Below are positions 35,556-41,858 of a stretch of 64,000 nucleotides of DNA, one piece after another. Below the pieces are notes generated by a model. That model made no database searches. It worked only from the letters and a program-made list of their open reading frames with translations, and was not told the origin of the DNA. The stretch is from contig JAEUKA010000037.1 in assembly GCA_016794465.1 (NCBI GenBank), positions 1-64,000 on the forward strand. Direction: 5' to 3'. Source of the DNA: Myxococcales bacterium. GTDB taxonomy: Bacteria > Myxococcota_A > Polyangia > Palsa-1104 > JAEUJZ01. Within the stretch, counting starts at the first letter, position 1, and each line of letters opens with the position of its first letter. Made by a program: the position numbers and the translations under genes.

Positions 35556-35704
35556 GACAGGGCTCGGAAGCTCTCGCAGTCACCAGCGCAGTGAACAAAG
35601 AGGGCTCAAGCGGTCCTTGCAGCACCAGCGCAGTGAACAAAGAGGGCTCGAGCGGTCCTGCGGCACCAGCGCAGTGAACCGGGAGGGCTCGGAAGGTCCG
35701 GGCT
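35556..35704. repeat. Tandem 41/42-bp repeat, about 3.5 copies
   Basis: Full units begin with caccagcgcagtgaa at 35581, 35623 and 35664 and continue through agggctc(g)agcggtcc. A degenerate partial unit (gggctcggaagctctcg) precedes them from about 35559. Units are 42 and 41 bp, so they are not a coding repeat in one frame. The array fills the gap between the small basic gene and the 3' end of the GST gene. Confidence 0.85.
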
Positions 35705-36350
35705 AGCTTTGGCGGTGTTCGGAGGGGCGGCGGGTCGCTAGGTGGGCGGCGACGCCGGGGAGGCTGGCGAAGCGGTCGTAGAAGGCGCGCAGGGCCGGAT
35801 GGTTGTCGAGCAGCTCGGCGCGCTTGGCGAGGTTGCCGTCCAGGGTGTCCCACACCGCGACATCAGCAATCGTCGGCGACTCACCGGCAAACCACGGTCC
35901 GGACTTGGTTGGGCTGGCCAGCAGCTTGTCCATCGTCTTGAGGTTGCTGGCGAGCTGCTCGTTCCAGTAGCGGTCCTGCACGTCTTGCGCGGTGCCGAAC
36001 ATCTTGGCGAAGGCGACCGGGATGAACTTGGCGCGCCAGTCCATGGCCGACTCGAGCACGTAATCGGTGATGGTGTGCTCGCGCTCGGTCTGGCCGTACA
36101 GGTTGAGCACCCGGCCCAGGTGGCGAATGATCGCGCCGGACTGCGGAATCAGCCACGTGTCCTCGCCCTGGGTTTCCTTCAGGACCGGCACCTGCCCGAG
36201 CGGCGTCTGCGGCTTGAGCGTGGCCCAGTCCGTGACCGGCACATCGGTGAACTCGGCTTGGCCGAGCGCGAAGGTCAGCCGCAGCATCTCGGCGCGACCA
36301 TGGATGGGGAAGTAGATCAGCTCGAACTTGGGCAGCGTGCGCTGGTTCAT
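35703..36350 (-). CDS. Glutathione S-transferase, sigma-like
   Basis: A 215-residue two-domain GST. The thioredoxin-like N-domain starts KFELIYFPIHGRAEMLRLTF, where the Tyr before FPIHGRAE matches the catalytic Tyr of sigma/alpha/mu GSTs. PLGQVPVL holds the cis-Pro and QSGAIIRHLGR the glutathione gamma-glutamyl site. The helical C-domain includes SPTIADVAVWDTLD. Bacterial GSTs usually have a Ser or Cys catalytic residue, so the eukaryote-like Tyr form is notable. AAGGAG ten bases upstream supports the ATG at 36350; an open stretch upstream is not homologous. Confidence 0.88.
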   Translation of the reverse strand: MNQRTLPKFELIYFPIHGRAEMLRLTFALGQAEFTDVPVTDWATLKPQTPLGQVPVLKETQGEDTWLIPQSGAIIRHLGRVLNLYGQTEREHTITDYVLESAMDWRAKFIPVAFAKMFGTAQDVQDRYWNEQLASNLKTMDKLLASPTKSGPWFAGESPTIADVAVWDTLDGNLAKRAELLDNHPALRAFYDRFASLPGVAAHLATRRPSEHRQS

Positions 36351-36378
36351 GACGAAAGACTCCTTGGGAATTGTGTTG

Positions 36379-37893
36379 TTACTTGGACTTCGGTGCGCCT
36401 GCCGCTTTGGGGGCAGCAGGAGCGGGATGGGTCGCTGAGGTCGCAGCCGGTGCTGGCTTTTGGGCGGGGCTGTCATCGCCCTTCATGGCTTGCTCGAGCA
36501 TCGGGTTTAGCGTGTGCGGACCGGCGCCTTTGGCTGGCGGGGCGGGCGAGGTGGCCGGTGCGACCGGAGCTGCTGCGGGCGGGGGCGTTTCCGCTTTCGC
36601 AGGAGCCGGGGCAGAAGGCGCGACCTTGCCGTCTGAGTCCGCGAACACCAGCGTACCGAACTTATCCAGCGCATGGAAGTCTCCAACCATCGGCGGCGAC
36701 CACGACGAGCCGACCTGCGGCTTGCCGTACGGATGATCGAGCCGGAAGAAGTTGGCGCGCCACTCACTGCCGACCTGCGGTGGAACCCCCTTCATCGCTT
36801 CCATCCGGCCTTTGACGGCGGCCATCGGAACGCGCATCTCGACCGTCCAGCCCTTGTCTTGGTCGTCGCGCTGGTTGACCGTGCCCTGGACCTGCACCGC
36901 CGTCTGCATCCCCGAGTCCCAGGCGTTGTCGTTCTGGCGATAACCGGGCAGCCACGAGTCGAACGTCACGTTGCGCGGACTGACCTGTAGCTCGACGTAG
37001 GACTTGCCGTCTCCATCCGCGTCAAGAAACACCTCGGCGGCTTCCTGGGTCCACAGCTTGTCGTCGTGCTTTTCGAGGTTGCCCCAGATGTCGGTGTCTT
37101 CGATCTGAAACGCGAGGTAGAGGTTCTGGTCATCCCACAGCAGCTTGACGATGGTCGCTTGCTCGGCGGTGTGGCCGGTCATGGTGCCGACGAACGGGCC
37201 GGTCGAGACAGCGTTCTGCCACGCCGGCTCATCGAGCTTGCCGTCGATGGTGAGGGTCTGACCCGCCGCGAGCTTGCGCACCTGTAGCTTGTAGCGCTGC
37301 GGAATCGTCAGACCACCTTTGACCGGCAGCTCGAGCGCGATGACCCGGTTTTGACCGTCTTGGCGACCACTCTTGACCGCGAGCCGCTCGCTTTTTTTGA
37401 AGAAGCCCACAAACAGGGCCAGCTTGTCGGCAGTGAAGGTCGATGGCAGCGGGATGCGCTGGATGTCGCGGATGATCTCGCCCTCTTTCCACAGGTGAAC
37501 CGGATACTTGCCGCCGACGGGAACGTGATCGGCGTTGTGGTGCATGCGGCGATCGGGCGTGCCGATGTGAACGAACTGGCGCCAGCCTTCGGAGAGCGGC
37601 TTTTCGACGCGAAAGTAGTGGGTCACGGTGAAGGTCTGGCCGGGGACGACCTCGCTGACATCGACATCGGCACCCAGGTAGACGACGCGACCGCCTTTGG
37701 CGCTTTCCAGCACGGCGCCGCTCGGGAAGCGTGGTGTGGGGGCGACCGACAGGACATGCTCGCGGGCGGCCTTGAGCGCTTCTTCACTGGGGGTTTCCGA
37801 TTCGCTGCCTTGCTCCACGCAGCCGGAGAGAAGCAGCAGCAGGCAGCTTGCGCGGGCGGAACGACGGACAGACCGGGACAGAAATACCGACAT
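36379..37893 (-). CDS. Lipoprotein with CBM9-like domain
   Basis: A 504-residue lipoprotein: LLLLLSGC gives Cys25 as the lipid site. Residues about 40-200 form an all-beta segment, and about 205-420 match a carbohydrate-binding family 9-like domain (IDGKLDEPAWQNAV, VKLLWDDQNLYLAFQIED, EAAEVFLDADGDGKSYVELQVSP, WTVEMRVPMAAV). A ~90-residue Pro/Ala/Lys-rich tail ends the chain. CBM9-like domains bind sugars or occur in heme-binding dehydrogenase subunits; the role here is unknown. GAGGAG directly upstream supports the ATG. It lies 28 bases upstream of the GST gene. Confidence 0.8.
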   Translation of the reverse strand: MSVFLSRSVRRSARASCLLLLLSGCVEQGSESETPSEEALKAAREHVLSVAPTPRFPSGAVLESAKGGRVVYLGADVDVSEVVPGQTFTVTHYFRVEKPLSEGWRQFVHIGTPDRRMHHNADHVPVGGKYPVHLWKEGEIIRDIQRIPLPSTFTADKLALFVGFFKKSERLAVKSGRQDGQNRVIALELPVKGGLTIPQRYKLQVRKLAAGQTLTIDGKLDEPAWQNAVSTGPFVGTMTGHTAEQATIVKLLWDDQNLYLAFQIEDTDIWGNLEKHDDKLWTQEAAEVFLDADGDGKSYVELQVSPRNVTFDSWLPGYRQNDNAWDSGMQTAVQVQGTVNQRDDQDKGWTVEMRVPMAAVKGRMEAMKGVPPQVGSEWRANFFRLDHPYGKPQVGSSWSPPMVGDFHALDKFGTLVFADSDGKVAPSAPAPAKAETPPPAAAPVAPATSPAPPAKGAGPHTLNPMLEQAMKGDDSPAQKPAPAATSATHPAPAAPKAAGAPKSK

Positions 37894-37990
37894 GGCTCTC
37901 CTCAGAAGATGGAACGGCTGGCGGGGGTTTTAGCCTGTGGTGGGCAGCGGGTTCAAGCAGCCGGATTGGGGGTCGGGTCCGCGCCACCGA

Positions 37991-38431
37991 CTACTTGGGG
38001 TCAGAGGTTACGGCGTCGCTGGGGGCTGGGTCGGTGCTGCTGGCTTCAGCCGGGGTCTGCGGGGCGGACTTGGAGCTGGCTGGGGTGCTGATGCCGAGCG
38101 CGCTGGCGGCTTGGTCGACCGCTTGGCCCAAAGCGCTGCGCATGTCACCGGCAATGCCATCGAGTCGCTTCTGGAGCAGGCCCCAGCTCTCCTCGGCGGT
38201 CTTTTGCAGCTTTTGGAACTGCTCGTACTCGGCCTGGTGCTCTTGCTTGAGCTTGGCGAGGTCTGCTTCCACGCCGGCTTTGGCTTCGTGGGCGCCTTTG
38301 GCGAAGCGCTCCGACAGCTCGTCAATCTGCTGACCGAGCTGGCCAATGCGCTCCTCGAACTTCTTGCGCAGGTCCTCGAACTTCTGCTGACTGGCGCCGT
38401 CCGATGGTGGTGTGCTTGCGGTATCGCTCAT
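37991..38431 (-). CDS. Possible separately initiated coiled-coil protein inside the mobB frame
   Basis: An ATG at 38431, in frame with mobB, begins a 146-residue coiled-coil protein (MSDTASTPPSDGASQQKFED...). It is preceded by AAAAGGAGG with a 10-base spacer, the strongest ribosome site in this part of the window. In the fusion the same bases read as Lys-Gly-Gly. The second half could therefore be made both as part of MobB and alone, or be an independent gene that lost the stop codon of mobB. Confidence 0.55.
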   Translation of the reverse strand: MSDTASTPPSDGASQQKFEDLRKKFEERIGQLGQQIDELSERFAKGAHEAKAGVEADLAKLKQEHQAEYEQFQKLQKTAEESWGLLQKRLDGIAGDMRSALGQAVDQAASALGISTPASSKSAPQTPAEASSTDPAPSDAVTSDPK

Positions 38432-38953
38432 CTGTGGTGTTCCTCCTTTTGCAAAGCTTCCCACAAAATCGGCCACCGCACGGAGGTCATTTAGGTCCAG
38501 CACCGGACAGTGCAGCCCGAGCGTGCGCAGCTCTGCCGGGGCATCGGTGGCGACCGCAATCACCCGCCGATCGGTCGCGGCCAAAAGCGGCTGCCCATGC
38601 GAGGGCCGGTGTACCTCCAGCTTGGGATAGTCGGCACTGCGCAGGCCTTCGATCAGCACCAAGTCACACAGCCGGTCATCCAGCACCGAGAGCAGCGCCG
38701 AAATGGTCGGCGGTCGCGGCGGCTGTTGCTCGGTGTACAGGGCCCAGCGCTCGGCGGAAAAGACCAAGGTCTGGACGGCTCCGGCGCGGCGCAAGCGGTC
38801 GCTGTCTTTGCCGCGAACGTCGGGCTCGAAGCCGTGGTGGGCATGCTTGACGGCGGCGATGCGCAGGCCGCGTGCGACCAAGATCGCAATCAGCCGCTCG
38901 CCCAAAGTGGTCTTCCCCGAGCCGCTGTAGCCGACGATACCGAGCGCTTTCAT
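37991..38953 (-). CDS. mobB: MobB-like molybdopterin-guanine dinucleotide adapter fused to a coiled-coil domain
   Basis: A 320-residue protein. Residues 1-170 are MobB: a P-loop GYSGSGKTTLGERL, VKHAHHGFE, DLVLIEGLRSADYPKLEVHR. MobB is a GTP-binding helper in making molybdopterin guanine dinucleotide. Without any stop codon the frame continues into about 145 residues of charged coiled coil (QKFEDLRKKFEERIGQLGQQ, AEYEQFQKLQKTAEESWG) and an Ala/Ser/Pro tail resembling phasin-like proteins. E. coli MobB is about 175 residues, so the C-terminal part is an unusual addition. An internal ribosome site could also yield the second half alone. No mobA or molybdoenzyme gene is nearby. Confidence 0.8.
   Translation of the reverse strand: MKALGIVGYSGSGKTTLGERLIAILVARGLRIAAVKHAHHGFEPDVRGKDSDRLRRAGAVQTLVFSAERWALYTEQQPPRPPTISALLSVLDDRLCDLVLIEGLRSADYPKLEVHRPSHGQPLLAATDRRVIAVATDAPAELRTLGLHCPVLDLNDLRAVADFVGSFAKGGTPQMSDTASTPPSDGASQQKFEDLRKKFEERIGQLGQQIDELSERFAKGAHEAKAGVEADLAKLKQEHQAEYEQFQKLQKTAEESWGLLQKRLDGIAGDMRSALGQAVDQAASALGISTPASSKSAPQTPAEASSTDPAPSDAVTSDPK
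38442..38450 (-). promoter_or_regulatory. Internal Shine-Dalgarno within mobB
   Basis: The minus strand reads aaaaggagg, complementary to the 16S 3' end, ten bases before the internal ATG at 38431. mobB's own start at 38953 has no comparable site, so initiation at the internal ATG may be more efficient. Confidence 0.65.
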
Positions 38954-38986
38954 GGCCAGACTGTCGCAACCGCTCTTCAACCTGTC

Positions 38987-39041
38987 AAATGACCGGCAAA
39001 TGACCGGCAAATGACCGGCAAATGACCGGCAAATGACCGGC
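38987..39041 (+). repeat. Five perfect tandem copies of an 11-bp repeat (linked mini-ORFs)
   Basis: Units of aaatgaccggc begin at 38987, 38998, 39009, 39020 and 39031 without a mismatch. The array lies in the divergent gap between mobB and the SDR gene. Each of the first four units reads atg-acc-ggc-aaa-tga, a four-codon ORF (MTGK) whose stop overlaps the next ATG. The fifth ATG (39033) is open and in frame with the SDR gene. The period is close to one helical turn, so a protein-binding array is an alternative reading. Confidence 0.9.
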
Positions 39042-39089
39042 CAAGGCTGGGCTGTACGCTGGCGGCGGCGCCGTGATACCAAAGAGGGC

Positions 39090-39920
39090 ATGACCACGAC
39101 CCGTTCCCTTTCCGGTAAGACCCTGTTCATCACTGGTGCCAGCCGTGGCATCGGCCTGGCGATTGCTGTGCGAGCCGCTCGCGATGGCGCCAACATTGTC
39201 ATCGCCGCCAAGACCGCCGAGCCCAACCCCAAGCTCCCCGGCACCATCTACAGCGCCGCCGCCGAGATTGAGGCCGCCGGTGGCAAAGCGCTCCCCTGCA
39301 TCGTCGACATTCGCAGCGAGGATCAGATCCAAGCCGCAGTCGCCAAGGCGGTCGCAACCTTTGGCGGCATCGACATCCTGGTCAACAACGCCTCGGCGAT
39401 TCATCTGTCGGGCACGCTGCAGACGCCGATGAAGCGCTACGACCTGATGCACCAGATCAACACGCGCGGGACGTTTGCCACTTCGCAGGCCTGTCTGCCG
39501 CACCTGCTCAAGGCCAAGAATCCGCACATTTTGAACCTGTCGCCGCCGCTCAACATGGAGGCGCGCTGGTTTGGACCGCACGTCGCCTACACCATGGCCA
39601 AGTTCGGGATGAGCATGTGCGTGCTGGGAATGGCCGAGGAGTTCCGCGATCAAGGGGTCGCCGTCAACGCCCTGTGGCCGCGCACCACGATTGCCACCGC
39701 CGCGATCAACAACCTGCTCGGTGGTGAAGCGATCATGAAGGGCAGCCGCAAGCCCGAGATCATGGCCGACGCCGCGCACTACATCTTCACCAGGCCGAGC
39801 CGCAGCTGCACCGGCAACTTCTTCATCGACGACGAGGTCATGGCTGCCGAGGGCATCACCAACCTCGACCACTACGCCTACGTTCCCGGCGAGACGCTGA
39901 TGCCCGACTTCTTCGTCTAG
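39090..39920 (+). CDS. Short-chain dehydrogenase/reductase, HSDL2-like
   Basis: A 276-residue NAD(P)-dependent SDR. It has the TGASRGIG cofactor loop, AAKTAEPNPKLPGTIY, NNASAI, the catalytic Ser in LSPPLN and the YTMAK Tyr-Lys pair. ALWPRTTIATAA follows. The AAKT...PGTI and LSPPLN blocks are those of the hydroxysteroid-dehydrogenase-like 2 group, often lipid or acyl-CoA linked. The ATG at 39090 has only a poorly spaced GAGGG. An in-frame ATG at 39033, in the last unit of the 11-bp array, would add 19 Arg-rich residues that do not belong to the family. Confidence 0.88.
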   Translation: MTTTRSLSGKTLFITGASRGIGLAIAVRAARDGANIVIAAKTAEPNPKLPGTIYSAAAEIEAAGGKALPCIVDIRSEDQIQAAVAKAVATFGGIDILVNNASAIHLSGTLQTPMKRYDLMHQINTRGTFATSQACLPHLLKAKNPHILNLSPPLNMEARWFGPHVAYTMAKFGMSMCVLGMAEEFRDQGVAVNALWPRTTIATAAINNLLGGEAIMKGSRKPEIMADAAHYIFTRPSRSCTGNFFIDDEVMAAEGITNLDHYAYVPGETLMPDFFV

Positions 39921-39961
39921 CTTGAAGTTCCCGGCGCCACCCGCTGGCTCAGCTGCGCCGG

Positions 39962-41365
39962 TTACTTCGAGGACTGGAAGATGAACGGATAGGCGAACTG
40001 GACCTCGCCGCCGCCTTTCGGAGCCGGGAAGCGCCAGGACTGCGCCCGATCGACGATGCACTTGGCAAAGTCGTCGTCGTGCATGGTGTCGACTTCGATC
40101 TCGACGTGGCTGACCTTGCCGGCTTGGTTGACCGAGAAGCGCAGGGTGATCTTGCCGGCCAGCGTCGGGTTGCGCTTGAGGGCGGCTTCATAGCACGCCA
40201 CCATTGCGCCTCGGTACTGACGGATCTTGGCCGCCACCTGTCCGGGATCGAGGTCGCCGGGGTCGAGATCCTGCGGCGCGGAGTCTTGCACCACCGCTCG
40301 GACCTTCTTTTCGGTCTTTTCGCCGGTCCCGACGCCGTCCCGGGGGCCGCTCATCGTCAGCGAGCCGATGCTCTGGCTGGTTCCGGTTCCGTCGCCGCCA
40401 CGTACAGTGCCCATGCCCGCTTGACCTGTGACTGGACCGACGCCGCCGACCTCGCGGAAGACCTTGTCGGGATCGCCGTCGCCACTGCCGTCTTTGAGAG
40501 CATCCGCGAGCGCGCCGTCAGGACCCTTGGCAGTCAGCATCTTGAGCACGCCCATCGTCTGAAGCTGCTGCTCCATCTTGGCGCGCTGCGCTGCTGCCCG
40601 GGCCGCGATCTCAGCCGGATCTTCTTCCTTCTTCGGGGCAGCTGGCTTGTCGTTTTGGGCGGTGTCGGTCTTCTTCTTGTCGTCGGGCTTCTTGTCGTCG
40701 GGCTTCTTCGCATCGGCCTTGGGCTGCGGCGGCAGCTTCGGCGGCTCGACCTTTTTGGGCACCAGCATTTTCACGAAGCGCTCGGGAATCTCCTCGATTG
40801 CCGTCGGCTTCGGTCGCTCCATCGCCCGCAGGTAGACCACGAACGCGAAGTGCGCCACAAACGACGCGAGCGCAATCTGGGCCAGCCGCATATCGAGCGT
40901 CGTCAGCAGCTGCGGACGGAGCGACGATGGCAGCTGCGGCCTCGGCGCCAGCGGCGGTGGTGGCACCAGCTGAAACAGGAGCTTGAGATCGCCAAAGCGC
41001 AGCTCTCCCTTGGCGGCTGCACCGAGCGGCACCTGCCAGCGCTGCTTGTGGGCCACCGCGTCACCGTCGTCGATGAGCTGCTGCAGGCTGACCGGCTGGC
41101 CTCCTATCGACAGGCGACCTTTCCACTCCTCGCCGAACTGGAGCACCCAGCCTTTTTCACCGACGACAAACAGCTGGGTTGATTCGCCCAGACCCTCGGT
41201 GGGTGGGACGATCACGGTGCAGGCGGCGCTTTTGCCGATGCTGATCTCTCGGGGATGGCGGAACAGGCGCTCTTCGAGAGGCTTGCCGGCGAGGAACAGG
41301 CCCAGCCGCAGCGCCAGCTTGGCGTCTCGTCCAGCGTGATCGTGGTTGTGGAGAGGGGCAGTCAT
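39962..41365 (-). CDS. FHA-TM-TonB-like trans-envelope protein (AgmX/PglI C-terminal type, GltG-like)
   Basis: A 467-residue protein. Residues about 20-130 resemble an FHA fold (EISIGKSAACTVIV), followed by a Pro-rich hinge, one membrane helix at about 163-185 (LAQIALASFVAHFAFVVYL), a Lys/Pro/Asp-rich stretch (KPDDKKPDDKKK) and a Gly-rich linker. A TonB-like C-terminal domain ends it at about 370-467 (IRQYRGAMVACYEAALKRNP, GKITLRFSVNQAGKVSHV). This order matches M. xanthus GltG/NfsG proteins, which couple the cytoplasm to outer-membrane components. It is last in an operon with the TPR and periplasmic genes. Confidence 0.82.
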   Translation of the reverse strand: MTAPLHNHDHAGRDAKLALRLGLFLAGKPLEERLFRHPREISIGKSAACTVIVPPTEGLGESTQLFVVGEKGWVLQFGEEWKGRLSIGGQPVSLQQLIDDGDAVAHKQRWQVPLGAAAKGELRFGDLKLLFQLVPPPPLAPRPQLPSSLRPQLLTTLDMRLAQIALASFVAHFAFVVYLRAMERPKPTAIEEIPERFVKMLVPKKVEPPKLPPQPKADAKKPDDKKPDDKKKTDTAQNDKPAAPKKEEDPAEIAARAAAQRAKMEQQLQTMGVLKMLTAKGPDGALADALKDGSGDGDPDKVFREVGGVGPVTGQAGMGTVRGGDGTGTSQSIGSLTMSGPRDGVGTGEKTEKKVRAVVQDSAPQDLDPGDLDPGQVAAKIRQYRGAMVACYEAALKRNPTLAGKITLRFSVNQAGKVSHVEIEVDTMHDDDFAKCIVDRAQSWRFPAPKGGGEVQFAYPFIFQSSK

Positions 41366-41375
41366 CGTCAGAAAC

Positions 41376-41858
41376 CTAAAATGGCGGAGCCTTCACAGCA
41401 GCGCCAATTTTCGGCAAGAAGCTCTTGCCAAGCTCGGCGAAGTCGTAGGGGATGGCGGCGCGGCGGAGCACGTAAAAGGCCGCTGGTTTTTGCATCTGTC
41501 CCTCGACGACCAGGCCTTCGGTGATGCGGAACAGCTTCGCACCCGAAGCGGTGCGCTCGACTTTGATCGAAGCTGGATCGGTGGGCTTGGCCTCGGCGGA
41601 TTTCGCGGCGTCATCGGCAGGCTTGGCCGTCGCGTCAGCGGACTTGGCGTCAGCGGGCTTGGCGTCAGCGGGCTTGGCGTCAGCGGGCACGGCAGCAGAC
41701 GTTGCGGTCAGATCGGTCACTGGAGTCGGTGCCGATGCAGCCGAGGCAGTCGGAGCCGGTACAGCCGGTGGCGTCGCAGGCTCTTGTGCCCGTGTCGTAC
41801 TGGCAAAGCCCAGCACACTTGCGCCCACAATGGCACACAGCGAGACAAGTCGGCTCAT
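41376..41858 (-). CDS. Exported Ala/Lys-repeat protein with conserved C-terminal segment
   Basis: A 160-residue protein with a signal peptide (LVSLCAIVGASVLGFASTTRA). A disordered region follows with a PADAK-type repeat (PADAKPADAKPADAK, then variants). The C-terminal 60 residues look folded (AKLFRITEGLVVEGQMQKPAAFYVL). The latter half has no catalytic features. Its ATG overlaps the stop of the giant TPR gene as ATGA, and the FHA/TonB gene follows after ten bases. It is therefore part of that envelope operon. Confidence 0.72.
   Translation of the reverse strand: MSRLVSLCAIVGASVLGFASTTRAQEPATPPAVPAPTASAASAPTPVTDLTATSAAVPADAKPADAKPADAKSADATAKPADDAAKSAEAKPTDPASIKVERTASGAKLFRITEGLVVEGQMQKPAAFYVLRRAAIPYDFAELGKSFLPKIGAAVKAPPF

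Noticed and set aside
38987..39041. 11-bp array as a CRISPR or plasmid origin iterons
   Set aside because: Repeats are contiguous with no spacers, and there is no replication initiator gene nearby; all neighbours are chromosomal metabolic genes.
39033..39089. True N-terminus of the SDR protein at 39033
   Set aside because: The added 19 residues are Arg/Trp-rich and outside the SDR fold, which begins with the Rossmann strand just after 39090; kept only as a translational-coupling idea.
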